Positions 30,675 through 39,239 of a stretch of 64,000 nucleotides of DNA are shown one piece after another (the first letter of the stretch is position 1; each line of letters opens with the position of its first letter). The DNA is from Deinococcus multiflagellatus (lineage in GTDB: Bacteria; Deinococcota; Deinococci; Deinococcales; Deinococcaceae). Made by a program: the position numbers and the translations under genes. The stretch lies in the NCBI RefSeq assembly GCF_020166415.1, contig NZ_JAIQXV010000011.1:79316-143315 (forward strand), written 5' to 3'. The notes below the pieces were generated by a model. The model saw only the letters and a list, made by a program, of their open reading frames with translations. It was not told the DNA's origin and did not search any database.

Positions 30675-31505
30675 TCACGTTCCAGTGCCCTGATAACGGC
30701 GCAGGCCCACGCGCCAGAAGGCGAAGGCCAGGGCCAGCACCGCCGGGCCCACCAGCGGCGAGAGAAAGGCGGCGGCCGGGGGCAGACCGTCGGGCAGGGG
30801 GCGGCCCAGCAGGTGCAGCACCGGGAAGTACGACAGAAAGGCCGCTGGAATGAGGTAGGTAAAGGTCTTGCGCAGCCACTCGCCGTAGATGCCCATGGGG
30901 TAGCTGATCAGGGTGCGCCCGCCGTAGGTCAGCACGTTCATGGCTTCCACGCTGTCCACCGTCCAGAAGGTGAGGGTGCCCCCCACCACGAACAGGCCGC
31001 CGAAAAAGCAGATCAGGCCCAGCACGCAGCCCGCCAGGAGTGCGGCGTCGCCCAGGGTCCAGGCGTGGGCGGTGTGCGTCACTCCGTAGGCGAAGATGGC
31101 GGCGGCCAGCCCAATGCGCGCCACGCGCCGCAGCGCGAAGTCGGACCCGAACACCTGCACCACCAGCGGCACCGGGCGCAGCAGAAAGGTAGAAAAGCTC
31201 CCGACCCGCACATGCGCCGACAGGTTGGGGGCGTCAAAGCCGCCGAACAGCAGGTCCATCAGCACAAAGGACAGTTCGGCCAGTCCGTACAGCAGGCAGA
31301 TTTCGCCCAGGGTCCAACCGCCCAGGCCCCCGAATCGGGGCAGCACCAGCGCCAGCGCGCCAAACTCGGCGGCGGTGATCAGCAGGGTGCCCAGGGCGTC
31401 CAGCACCAGCGCCCCCCGGTACGTGGCCTGCGAGCGCACCTGCGCGCCCAGCAGCCGCCCGTACAGCTGCAGATAGTGCGCGGCGCTGCGCAGCGCACTA
31501 GCCAC
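30675..31505 (-). CDS. ABC-2 permease (DUF990-like)
   Basis: A 276-residue membrane protein with about six spans. The segment YGGRTLISYPMGIYGEWLRKTFTYLIPAAFLSYFPVLHLLGR near the C-terminus is typical of the DUF990 class of ABC-2 permeases. The GTG start overlaps the stop of the preceding permease gene by eight bases. Together with its neighbour and the ATPase it would form a heteromeric exporter. Confidence 0.85.
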   Translation of the reverse strand: MASALRSAAHYLQLYGRLLGAQVRSQATYRGALVLDALGTLLITAAEFGALALVLPRFGGLGGWTLGEICLLYGLAELSFVLMDLLFGGFDAPNLSAHVRVGSFSTFLLRPVPLVVQVFGSDFALRRVARIGLAAAIFAYGVTHTAHAWTLGDAALLAGCVLGLICFFGGLFVVGGTLTFWTVDSVEAMNVLTYGGRTLISYPMGIYGEWLRKTFTYLIPAAFLSYFPVLHLLGRPLPDGLPPAAAFLSPLVGPAVLALAFAFWRVGLRRYQGTGT

Positions 31506-32343
31506 CCGCCACCTCCAGGCGCCGCAGCCCCCGGTGCAGGGTCAAAGCCGTGACGGCCAGCAGCCCCAGCGCCCAAGCGGCCTGCACGCCCAGCGCCGCC
31601 CAGGCCGCCGCGCCGCGCTGAACGCCCACCCAGACCTCCACGACGGTGTTTAGCATGGCGGGGAACGGGGTCCACGAGAGCCACGCCTGAACCCCGTCGG
31701 GGAAAAAGGCCAGCGGCATCAGAAAGCCGCAGCCCAGCCCCAGCACCGCCCAGCCAAAACGGCCAAAACCCGCCGCGTCCGGCGACCAGAAGGCCGCGCA
31801 GTTCACCAGAAAGCGGAACAGAAAGCCGCAGGCCCAGGCCAGCAGCACGCTCAGGGTCGTCTGCAGCCAGCCCAGGGCCCCGGCCGGCCACACCAGCCCC
31901 CACAGCACTTCAAAGAGCAGCAGCATGGGCAGGCCGCGCAGCACAAACTGCCCGGCGGCGCGCCCGGCGTCCTGCGCCGCCCAGAAGCCCAGCAGGTTCA
32001 GGGGCCGCAGCAGATCGGCCGCCACCTCGCCCCGGTGCACGGTGCGCATGAAATCGGTCCAGCCAAAGAGGCTCAGGGCCATGATGAACGCCTGGGTCAG
32101 GCCGGTGTAGGTGATCGCGTCCTGCGCGGTGTAGCCCGCCACCTGGGGGCGCGTGCCGAACAGTGCGAGCAGCACCGCCACGCGCAGCACCCCGAAAAAA
32201 GTATTCGTGATCAGGCCCCACAGCGCCGCCTGCGGGTAGGCGAACTGCCGCCGAAACCCCAGCCGGGCCACCGCCCAGGGCAGGGCGAGCGGCGACAGCA
32301 GGGCGCCGCCCCTGACGCGCGCGGGCGCCGGTGCATTGGTCAT
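31498..32343 (-). CDS. ABC-2 permease
   Basis: A 281-residue membrane protein with about six spans; its conserved-looking segments include YTGLTQAFIMALSLFGWTDFMRTVHRGEVAADLLRPLNLLGFW and FFPDGVQAWLSWTPFPAMLNTVVEVWVG. It is the first gene of a minus-strand operon that continues with a second permease, the ATPase, two small membrane proteins and a DNA glycosylase. A GAGGGGG stretch lies about nine bases before the ATG. The gene is divergent from an ABC exporter gene. Confidence 0.85.
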   Translation of the reverse strand: MTNAPAPARVRGGALLSPLALPWAVARLGFRRQFAYPQAALWGLITNTFFGVLRVAVLLALFGTRPQVAGYTAQDAITYTGLTQAFIMALSLFGWTDFMRTVHRGEVAADLLRPLNLLGFWAAQDAGRAAGQFVLRGLPMLLLFEVLWGLVWPAGALGWLQTTLSVLLAWACGFLFRFLVNCAAFWSPDAAGFGRFGWAVLGLGCGFLMPLAFFPDGVQAWLSWTPFPAMLNTVVEVWVGVQRGAAAWAALGVQAAWALGLLAVTALTLHRGLRRLEVAGG

Positions 32344-32562
32344 AGCTTTTTCCCCCTCTTTCCAGCATGCCGAACCGGAAGCGCTCAGGGTAGCGGGCGC
32401 GGGCCAGGGCCGAACATAGGCCGCTTGGCGGAGGGTGGGGGGTGAGGGGGGCCGGGGTCTCCAATTTTTTCTGCGCTGAGAGCCTGTTTTTCAGTCTTAG
32501 CAATCTGCAGCACCCCCCTTACCCCACCCGCAACCTTGCGCGCAGGGCCGGGGCGCGCTCCC

Positions 32563-32568
32563 TACACT
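32563..32568 (+). promoter_or_regulatory. -10 box near the start of the ABC exporter gene
   Basis: TACACT, ten bases before the ATG; nearly leaderless spacing. Confidence 0.5.
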
Positions 32569-32578
32569 GCGGGCAGTC

Positions 32579-34315
32579 ATGAGCGCCGCTGCCTCCCCGC
32601 CCCACCCCACGCTCTGGCGCACGTTTCTCCTGACCCTGCCGGACCTGCTGCGCAGCCAGCCGTGGCTGAGCGGCGGCCTGCTGCTGATGGGCGCGGTGCA
32701 GGGCGTGATGCCTGCCGTCACCATCCTGATCGGCCAGTGGACCGTGGACGGCCTGGGCCGCCTGCTGACGGGCGGATCGGCCAACCTGACCGGGCTGGCC
32801 GCCGCCTGGGCCGGCGCCGCGCTGCTGACCCAGATCACCACGGTGCTCACGCAGGTGCTGCAGGGCGCGGCGGCCGATCACTACACCCTGCAGGTCAACC
32901 AGCGCCTGATGGCCCGCATGCAGACCCTGGAAGGGCTGGATGTGCTTGAGGACCCTCAGTTTCACGACGACATAGAGGTGCTGCAAGCCGGCGCCTCGCA
33001 CCGGCCGCTGAATCTGGCGTCGTCCATCGTCTACGGCCTGCGGGGCGTGGTGGCGGCGGCCAGCGTGGCCGCCACGCTGCTGGTGATTGGCTGGTGGGTG
33101 CCGCTGGTGGTGGTGGCGGGGCTGATGCCGCTGCTCTCGCAACAGATGAAGTTTTACCGGCTGGGCTGGAGCCTCTACATTCAGGGCACCCCGCAGGCCC
33201 GTGAAATCAACTATCTGGCACGCGTGGCCCTGCGCCACGAGTACGCCAAGGAGGTTCGCCTGTACGGGCTGGCCGCCGAGTTGCAGGCGCGCAGCCACCG
33301 CCTGACCCGCGATTACCTGCAGGTGCTGCGGGCCCAGCGCACCCGGGGCCTGCTGGCCCTGCTGCCCTACGAGGTGCTGTCGCTGGCCGTGACCGCTGGC
33401 CTGTTCATCTTCGTGGTGGCGCAGGCCCAGCAGGGGCAGGTGGGCGCGGGCAGCGTGGTGCTGGTGATCACCGCGCTGGCGGCGCTGCGCAGCGAACTCT
33501 CTGGCCTGTCTGAAACCCTGTCCACCACCAGCCAACACCTGAGCTGGTTTGCCAAACTGCACGCCTTCTTGCAGGCCCCGGGTGGCGTGCAGTCGCCGGC
33601 CCAGCCCCGGCCCCAGCCCCGCAGCGGCACCCTGCGCCTGGAGAACGTCACCTTTGCCTACCGGGGCCAGCCGCCCGTGCTGCACGGCCTGAATCTGGTG
33701 ATCCCTGAGGGGCAGATTGTGGCTATTGTGGGCGAGAACGGCGCCGGCAAGACCACGCTGATCAAACTGCTGCTGCGCTACTACGATCCCACCGGGGGCC
33801 GGATCGTGGTGGGCGAGGGCCCAGGCGCGGCCGACCTGCGAGAGCTGGACCTCCCCACTTGGCGCGCAGGCATCGCCGCCGTGTTTCAGGATTTTGCCCG
33901 CTTTGAGTGGAGCCTGCAGGACAACATTCTGCTGGGCCAGCCGCTGAACGAGGCCAAGTTGAGCGCCGCCGTGCAGGGCAGTGGGCTGGGGGCGGTGCTG
34001 GACCGGGTGGGGCCGCTGGACACCCAGTTGGGACAGGCGTTCGGGGGCGTGGACCTCTCGGGGGGCCAGTGGCAGAAACTCGCCACCGCCCGCGCCCTGT
34101 ACCGCGGCGCCCGCCTGCTGATTCTCGACGAACCCACGGCCGCCCTGGACCCCCGCAGCGAGGCCGAGGTGTTTGCGACCTTCGCGTCAGTACCGGCCCC
34201 TGGTGCCGGAGGTGACAGCCTGAAGCGGGGCGGGCCTGGGCCTGAGCCCCAGGTGCGTCTCAGGGTTTTCTCAACGCGCGCTGCACGCCAAGCTCAGCGG
34301 CAGAACCTAGGCTAG
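32579..34315 (+). CDS. ABC exporter (fused membrane and ATPase domains), C-terminus lost
   Basis: A 578-residue half-exporter. The membrane domain covers about residues 15-320. The ATPase domain has Walker A GENGAGKTT, the Q-loop VFQDFARFEW, signature LSGGQWQK, Walker B LLILDEP and D-loop AALDPRSE. Shortly after, at EVFATFAS, the family sequence stops. The H-loop (ISHR) and the last 60 or so residues are missing, replaced by an unrelated tail ending QRQNLG. A different frame at the junction reads YRPLVPEVTA then stop, which looks like a true exporter C-terminus, so an internal deletion is likely. Without the H-loop His, ATP hydrolysis should be poor. Confidence 0.85.
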   Translation: MSAAASPPHPTLWRTFLLTLPDLLRSQPWLSGGLLLMGAVQGVMPAVTILIGQWTVDGLGRLLTGGSANLTGLAAAWAGAALLTQITTVLTQVLQGAAADHYTLQVNQRLMARMQTLEGLDVLEDPQFHDDIEVLQAGASHRPLNLASSIVYGLRGVVAAASVAATLLVIGWWVPLVVVAGLMPLLSQQMKFYRLGWSLYIQGTPQAREINYLARVALRHEYAKEVRLYGLAAELQARSHRLTRDYLQVLRAQRTRGLLALLPYEVLSLAVTAGLFIFVVAQAQQGQVGAGSVVLVITALAALRSELSGLSETLSTTSQHLSWFAKLHAFLQAPGGVQSPAQPRPQPRSGTLRLENVTFAYRGQPPVLHGLNLVIPEGQIVAIVGENGAGKTTLIKLLLRYYDPTGGRIVVGEGPGAADLRELDLPTWRAGIAAVFQDFARFEWSLQDNILLGQPLNEAKLSAAVQGSGLGAVLDRVGPLDTQLGQAFGGVDLSGGQWQKLATARALYRGARLLILDEPTAALDPRSEAEVFATFASVPAPGAGGDSLKRGGPGPEPQVRLRVFSTRAARQAQRQNLG

Positions 34316-34332
34316 AACGCACGTTGGGCCAT

Positions 34333-34339
34333 AAGGAGG
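34333..34339 (+). promoter_or_regulatory. Ribosome binding site of the DUF937 gene
   Basis: AAGGAGG, eight bases before the first of two adjacent ATG codons; it favours the first. Confidence 0.6.
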
Positions 34340-34347
34340 CACACACC

Positions 34348-35118
34348 ATGATGGACATTCTCAGTCAACTGGGCGGCCTGGGCGGCGCCGGACAGACCCT
34401 GGGCCGGCAACTGGGCACCAGCCCGCAGCAAACCGAAGCGGCCATGGAAGCGGCCCTGCCCCTCCTGCTGGGCGCCCTGACGCGCAACGCCGCGCAGCCC
34501 GGCGGCCTGGACACCCTGGGCCGCGCGCTGGACCGCCACGACGGCTCGGCCCTCAGCGCCTTTGGGCAGGGGCAGATGCCCGACATGACCGACGGCCAGA
34601 AGATTCTGGGCCACGTCTTCGGCGGCCAGCAGACCCAGGCCGCGCAGGCGGTGGGCCGCCGCGCGGGGATTGATCCGCAGCTGGCCATGCAGCTGCTGAC
34701 CATGCTGGCGCCGCTGGTGCTGGGCTACCTCAGCCGGCAGCGTCAGGGGCAGGGCGGCGGGGGCTTTCCTGGGCAGGGCGGAGCTTTCCCCGGTCAGGGC
34801 GGCGGCGCCGATCTGGGCAGCATTCTGGGCGGACTGCTGGGCGGCGCAGGCGGCGGCCTGGGCAACATCCTGGGGGGCATGCTGGGGGGCGCTCCGGCCC
34901 AGCCCATGCCGCGCCAGCCTGACCCCTACAACCAGGGCGGCAGCGTGCTGGGCGGCGGCCCCGTGATTCCGGGCTACCCCAGCCCGGCCTCGCCGCAGGG
35001 CCCGGCCCAGAGGGGCGGCGGTGACCTGTTTGGCACCCTGAACCGCGCCCTGGACCGCGACGGCGACGGCGGCGCCCTGGATGACCTGATCGGCATGTTC
35101 GGCGGCGGCCGGCGCTAA
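34348..35118 (+). CDS. DUF937 domain protein, glycine-rich
   Basis: A 256-residue protein. The N-terminal 140 residues fit DUF937: MDILSQLGGLGGAGQTLGRQLGTSPQQTEAAMEAALPLLLGALTRNA, then GQKILGHVFGG and MQLLTMLAPLVLGYLSRQ. A Gly/Gln-rich low-complexity region (FPGQGG repeated) and LGGLLGG-type repeats fill the second half, ending in DDLIGMFGGGRR. The family's role is unknown. AAGGAGG precedes the ATG. A strong bidirectional hairpin separates it from the azoreductase gene. Confidence 0.85.
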   Translation: MMDILSQLGGLGGAGQTLGRQLGTSPQQTEAAMEAALPLLLGALTRNAAQPGGLDTLGRALDRHDGSALSAFGQGQMPDMTDGQKILGHVFGGQQTQAAQAVGRRAGIDPQLAMQLLTMLAPLVLGYLSRQRQGQGGGGFPGQGGAFPGQGGGADLGSILGGLLGGAGGGLGNILGGMLGGAPAQPMPRQPDPYNQGGSVLGGGPVIPGYPSPASPQGPAQRGGGDLFGTLNRALDRDGDGGALDDLIGMFGGGRR

Positions 35119-35160
35119 GACGGTCAGGCGCGGTGCGCTTCGACGCGCCCCAGCACGAAA

Positions 35161-35199
35161 CAAAGCCCTCCCGGACCAGTGGCGTCCGGGAGGGCTTTG
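35161..35199. terminator. Bidirectional terminator
   Basis: CAAAGCCCTCCCGGAC pairs perfectly with GTCCGGGAGGGCTTTG around seven bases, between two convergent genes. Each strand has a TTTG end after the stem. Confidence 0.8.
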
Positions 35200-35208
35200 T
35201 GTGGGTGC

Positions 35209-35859
35209 TCAGGCCGGTTGCAGGGTCTTGGCGGCCAGCTGCTGCGCCAGGGCGCGGGCGCGCTCAGCGGCTTCGGCCATGATCTCGTCGCTGCGGCCGG
35301 GGTCGAAGTTCAGGCCCTCGGCAAACACGGTTTCCACGTCGGTGACCCCCAGGAAGCCCAGGAAGGCGCGCAGGTGGCTGGCCGAATGCTCCATGGCGCT
35401 GGCCTCGGGGGCGCTCCAGAAGCCGCCGCGCGTCTCTACGATCACGGCCTGCTTGCCGGTCGCCAAGCCTATGGGGCCCTGCGGACCGTAGCGGAAGGTC
35501 TTGCCCGCCACCGCCACGGCGTCCATGTACGCCTTGACCATGGGGGGGTAGCCAAAGTTCCACATGGGGGCGGCGAACACCAGCAGGTCGGTGTCCAGGA
35601 ACTGGTCCACCAGTTCGCCCAGGCGCGCCACCTTCTGGGCCTCGTGGGGCAGCAGGTCTTCCTGCCGCGCCAGCTTGCCCCAGCCGGTCATCACGTCGGC
35701 GTCAATCAGGGGAATGTCGGCGGCGTACAGGTCCAGAGCCGTCACCTGCGCCCCCGGGTGAGCGGCCACGTAGGCCTCGACAAAGTGCTGCCCCAGTTGG
35801 CGCGAGGTCGATTCCGCCAGCGGTTTGGGATTGCCCTGAACAAACAAGACTTTGGTCAT
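35209..35859 (-). CDS. azoR: FMN-dependent NADH-azoreductase
   Basis: A 216-residue flavodoxin-fold enzyme of the AzoR/quinone reductase family, which reduces azo dyes and quinones with NADH. Marks: KVLFVQGNPKPLAESTSRQLG (FMN phosphate loop), VFAAPMWNFGYPPMVKAYMDAV, GKTFRYGPQGPIGLATGKQAVIVETRGG. Start: ATG with GGAGGGCA upstream. The length is normal. The gene is single and faces the DUF937 gene across a terminator. Confidence 0.92.
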   Translation of the reverse strand: MTKVLFVQGNPKPLAESTSRQLGQHFVEAYVAAHPGAQVTALDLYAADIPLIDADVMTGWGKLARQEDLLPHEAQKVARLGELVDQFLDTDLLVFAAPMWNFGYPPMVKAYMDAVAVAGKTFRYGPQGPIGLATGKQAVIVETRGGFWSAPEASAMEHSASHLRAFLGFLGVTDVETVFAEGLNFDPGRSDEIMAEAAERARALAQQLAAKTLQPA

Positions 35860-35996
35860 GATGTGCCCTCCAGAAACAAGTGGGCGCCTGCGTGACGCCT
35901 CTGCTGCGCCACACCATAATTCCTTCCAGTTTATTTTGTCAAGTTGAGTGAATCGTCCAGGCCTTTAAGGTTTCAAGCAAAGAGACCCCTCTGCGC

Positions 35997-36950
35997 TTAG
36001 CCCACCAAGTCCCGTGACCGGGGCTGGTAGCCCGGGGGCGTATCTTCCTGGCCGGCAAAGAGGCTGGTGGTGAGGTAGCGGGCGCCGGTGTCGCAGGCGA
36101 TGGTTGCCACGCGCTTGCCGGGCCCCAGGCGCCGGGCCACCGCCAGCGCGGCCCAGACCATCGCGCCGCTGCTCATGCCCACGAACACGCCTTCTTCGCG
36201 TGCCAGCCGCCGGGCCAGGGGGTAGGCGTCCTCTTCCCAGACCTCTATCACCTCGTCAATCACCGAGCGGTCCAGGTTGTCGGGGATGAAGCCGGGGCCC
36301 ATGCCCTGAAAGCCGTGGCTGCCCATCACACCGCCGCTGAGCACGTTGCTGCGCGCGGGTTCGCAGGCGATCACCTGCACGGCCGGGTTCTGCCTTTTCA
36401 GAAAGCGCCCCACCCCGCTGATGGTGCCGCCGGTGCCGCTGCCGTACACAAAAGCGTCTATCCGGCCGTCCATCTGCGCCCACAGTTCGGGGCCGGTGGT
36501 GCGCTCGTGGGTGGCGGGGTTGGCGGGGTTGGCAAACTGGTTCATCATGACGGCGCCGCGTTCCTCCACGATCTTCTCGGCCTCTTCAATGGCGGCCAGC
36601 ATCCGGCGGGCCGGGTCGGTCAGCACCAGTTCGGCGCCGTAAGCCACCAGGGTGCGTTTGCGCTCCTCGCTCATGCTGGCGGGCATGCACAGAATCAGCT
36701 TGTAGCCCTTGGCCGCCGCCACCTGCGCCAGCCCAATGCCGGTGTTGCCGCTGGTGGGTTCCACAATGGTGCCGCCGGGCTGCAGCACGCCCCGGCGCTC
36801 GGCGTCTTCCACCAGCCCCAGGGCGGTGCGGTCCTTGATGCTGCCGCCGGGGTTCTGGCCCTCCAGTTTCACGAACACCTCGGCCATGCCGCTCTCCGTA
36901 ACGCGCTGCAGCTGCAGCAGCGGGGTCTGACCGATCAGCGCCTGAATCAT
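35997..36950 (-). CDS. Cysteine synthase
   Basis: O-acetylserine (thiol)lyase makes cysteine from O-acetylserine and sulfide with PLP. The 317-residue protein has the PLP lysine in GGSIKDRTAL, the phosphate and substrate loop PTSGNTGIGLAQVAAAKGY, MPASMSEERK, MNQFANPANPATHERTTGPELW, GSGTGGTISGVGRFLK and the active-site strand GMSSGA. CysK and CysM types are close, so I give no symbol. The ATG MIQALIGQTP was chosen: TATCCT lies seven bases upstream, and longer readings add unrelated residues. Confidence 0.95.
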   Translation of the reverse strand: MIQALIGQTPLLQLQRVTESGMAEVFVKLEGQNPGGSIKDRTALGLVEDAERRGVLQPGGTIVEPTSGNTGIGLAQVAAAKGYKLILCMPASMSEERKRTLVAYGAELVLTDPARRMLAAIEEAEKIVEERGAVMMNQFANPANPATHERTTGPELWAQMDGRIDAFVYGSGTGGTISGVGRFLKRQNPAVQVIACEPARSNVLSGGVMGSHGFQGMGPGFIPDNLDRSVIDEVIEVWEEDAYPLARRLAREEGVFVGMSSGAMVWAALAVARRLGPGKRVATIACDTGARYLTTSLFAGQEDTPPGYQPRSRDLVG

Positions 36951-36957
36951 GGGCCCC

Positions 36958-36963
36958 AGGATA
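36958..36963 (-). promoter_or_regulatory. Leaderless -10 box of the cysteine synthase gene
   Basis: TATCCT, seven bases before the ATG. Confidence 0.55.
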
Positions 36964-37034
36964 GGCCGCGCCCGGCCCCCACAGGTGGGGCCGCCCCCAC
37001 ACAAAGCAGGAGCGGCCCGGGATGCAAGAGGGAT

Positions 37035-38720
37035 TTACAGAGGACGTTCGCTGCGGTTGGGGTCCGTCTGAGGTTGGGTGGCCTGGGTCTGGGTGGGTTG
37101 GGTCTGGGCCGTCTGGCCGGGCACCGCAGGCTCGGGCTGGGTCTCCAGCGCCGCCTCGCCGTGGGCTTCCGGGCGGCTGGCCAGGGGGTCCAGGTGCGGC
37201 TCGTCCTTGCTGACACTGCTCACCAGAATGTCTAGCACGTCGCCGTCGCGCGCCGCCTGCACCGCCTTGTGGGTCACGATCTCGCCAATGTTCAGGATGA
37301 TCGAGTCGTCGGGGGCCAGGATCACGCGGGTGACCGGGCGACCCAGGGCGTCGCGCACCCGCTGTTCCAGGGCGTCCTGCTGGCGCTGTTCCAGGGCGCC
37401 TTCGGCCTGCTCGCGCTTGTCGCCCAGCCACGCCTTGGCACGGTCAATCAGGCTGCCCGCACTTTCGGTCACGCTGGCCAGCCCGCTGCTGGCGGGGGCC
37501 GCCGCCGCGTGCACCGCGCTGCCGGTGGTGGCCGCAATCAGGGCGCTTTCCACACCCACATGGCGGGCACGGTCGGCAATGGCCGGGGTCACGATCTGGC
37601 CGGTGGCCGCCACGATGCTGCCGCCCGGGGCGCGCACGTCGGTTTTCACCCGGCGCCCAATGGCCGCTTCTACCGAGTTGGGGTCGACCTGCTGGCGCTC
37701 GCGGTAGCTCTGCACGCCCTCCTGAATGGCGCCGCCCGTGGCCGCTGCGGTCAGGGCCGCCAGACGGCCGGTCTGCTCGGCGCGGTCGGCCTGGTGGCTG
37801 GTGATCACGGCGCCGGCCGGCACAATCACTTCGCCGGCGTCGGTGCTGATTTCGCTGCGGGCGGTCTTGCCCACCACGTAGGCCTTCTGGCGCTCGGCGG
37901 TGGCGTTCTTCACGTCCTCGTAGGTGTCCTGCACGCGCTCGCGGGCGCTGCCGTAGGCGTCGGCCAGCACGCCCCCGGTGGCGGCGGTGGCCAGCGCGGT
38001 CAGCTTGCCAGCGGCGTCGGCGGCCTCGGCGTGGGCCTCGGTGATCGTCTCGCCCTTGGCGACCAGCAGGCGGCCGTCCTCGTCGGTGATGTCGCCGCCC
38101 GCCGTCTTGCCCACCACGAATTCCTTCTGGCGCTCCTTGGTGGCGTCGGCAATGTTCTCGTAGGCGCCCTTGATGCTCTGCCCGGCCGAGGCCAGCGCGC
38201 CCTTCAGGCCGCCGTCCTCCTGCTCCTGCATGGCCTGGGCCACGGCCGGCGGCACCAGCGCGGTGTCCACGCCAATCTGCACCTGTTCCGGCGCCGGCAC
38301 GAAGGTGCGCCCGCTGCTCAGGTCGGCAAACAGGCCGCCCGTGGCTTCGTAGCCCTCCACACGGCCGGTGTGGTCATCGAAAAACACGTCGGCAATCTTG
38401 CCCAGGTTCTGGCCGTCGGTGGTCAGCAGGGTCAGGCCCACGAGGCTGACTTTGCTGTCCAGGGCGTCTTTCAGGCGGCCGTCCTCGCGGGTGGTGGTCA
38501 CGTCGTCGGGGGTGCCGATCATGATGGCGTCCTCGCCGATGCTGCGAATGCGCTCGAACGGCACCACCTTGGCGGCGCTGAACCAGCCGCCCTCGTCCAC
38601 CAGCAGCCCCAGCACCTGATTGGCCTGATGGTCAAAAATCACGTCGTGAACGCGGTCGATGCGCTCGCCACTGCCCACAGCGACAATCGGGCGACCCAGC
38701 AGATCCTTGCCTTTAATCAT
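37035..38720 (-). CDS. PRC-barrel protein with tandem repeat modules
   Basis: A 561-residue protein. The first 180 residues hold two PRC-barrel domains ([59 protein letters not shown]). PRC barrels bind proteins or RNA in ribosome maturation and photosynthesis. Four modules of about 55 residues follow, each with a pattern GK/GR-hxV-x5-G-xhhVxxGxxIT-x4-A-x2-A-x2-G-xhxxL (around [43 protein letters not shown] and [13 protein letters not shown]). The C-terminus is a Gln/Thr/Pro-rich tail. GGAG lies eight bases before the ATG. The role is unknown. Confidence 0.85.
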   Translation of the reverse strand: MIKGKDLLGRPIVAVGSGERIDRVHDVIFDHQANQVLGLLVDEGGWFSAAKVVPFERIRSIGEDAIMIGTPDDVTTTREDGRLKDALDSKVSLVGLTLLTTDGQNLGKIADVFFDDHTGRVEGYEATGGLFADLSSGRTFVPAPEQVQIGVDTALVPPAVAQAMQEQEDGGLKGALASAGQSIKGAYENIADATKERQKEFVVGKTAGGDITDEDGRLLVAKGETITEAHAEAADAAGKLTALATAATGGVLADAYGSARERVQDTYEDVKNATAERQKAYVVGKTARSEISTDAGEVIVPAGAVITSHQADRAEQTGRLAALTAAATGGAIQEGVQSYRERQQVDPNSVEAAIGRRVKTDVRAPGGSIVAATGQIVTPAIADRARHVGVESALIAATTGSAVHAAAAPASSGLASVTESAGSLIDRAKAWLGDKREQAEGALEQRQQDALEQRVRDALGRPVTRVILAPDDSIILNIGEIVTHKAVQAARDGDVLDILVSSVSKDEPHLDPLASRPEAHGEAALETQPEPAVPGQTAQTQPTQTQATQPQTDPNRSERPL

Positions 38721-38800
38721 GCAGCACGCTCCAGAAAGGGAAAAAAGAGAGGGGTAGAGGGGGAAGGGCCTAGCTTAGCCCCACACCAGCAGGGGCAGAT

Positions 38801-38839
38801 GGGCCGGCCGCCTTGCACCTTCAGGCGGACAGCCGGCCC
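38801..38839 (-). terminator. Hairpin after the 45-codon gene
   Basis: GGGCCGGC pairs with GCCGGCCC, with an extra CGCC/GGCG inner pair, between the small membrane gene and the PRC-barrel gene. No U-tract is present. Confidence 0.45.
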
Positions 38840-38849
38840 CGGCCCCGCC

Positions 38850-38987
38850 TCAGATAAAGCCGAGATCCAGCAGCCCCTGGGGCTTGAGGTAGAAGAAATA
38901 CAGCAGCAGGAACAGCACCAGCAGGATGATCACGATCAGCAGCACGCGTCCGCCACCGCCGCCGGAATTGCCTTTTAATCGGGTCAT
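38850..38987 (-). CDS. 45-residue single-span membrane protein
   Basis: A short frame of 45 codons: MTRLKGNSGGGGGR, then a very hydrophobic stretch VLLIVIILLVLFLLLYFFYL, then KPQGLLDLGFI. GGAGG stands four bases before the ATG, and a TACACT box lies 16 bases before it. The positive, glycine-rich N-terminus and single span suggest a small inner-membrane protein with the N-terminus inside. It lies upstream of the PRC-barrel gene in the same direction. I do not recognise a family; automatic callers could miss it. Confidence 0.75.
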   Translation of the reverse strand: MTRLKGNSGGGGGRVLLIVIILLVLFLLLYFFYLKPQGLLDLGFI

Positions 38988-39239
38988 AGGGCCTCCGTCA
39001 GGCAGTGTAAGAAGGCGGCCCTGCCCGGCGCCATGTCCTAGCCGTTACCGCCGCTTGACCCATTCTTGGGCTCCTCTTTAATGACCTTCAGACTTCATAA
39101 GAAGGTAAGCGGGCGCGCGGTTTGAAAGCACTGTTCCACCCCTGCCAGAAGCCCAACAGCGAGTGCGGGCCCACGGCCAGGGCCAGTCGGCTGGACGGCG
39201 GTCCCCAGGGCGCCCAGACCAGGGCGTACTCTCGGGGCC
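38988..39239. promoter_or_regulatory. Divergent promoter region
   Basis: Minus strand: TACACT about 16 bases before the 45-codon gene. Plus strand: TTGACC, a 16-base spacer and TTTAAT at 39055-39082, and a leaderless-type TACTCT at 39227-39232 before the ATPase gene. Confidence 0.45.
39227..39232 (+). promoter_or_regulatory. Leaderless -10 box of the P-loop ATPase gene
   Basis: TACTCT, seven bases before the ATG. Confidence 0.55.

Noticed and set aside
39055..39082. TTGACC-16-TTTAAT as main promoter of the P-loop ATPase gene
   Set aside because: A TACTCT box seven bases before the ATG explains the start better; the upstream boxes are 150 bases away and may be chance.
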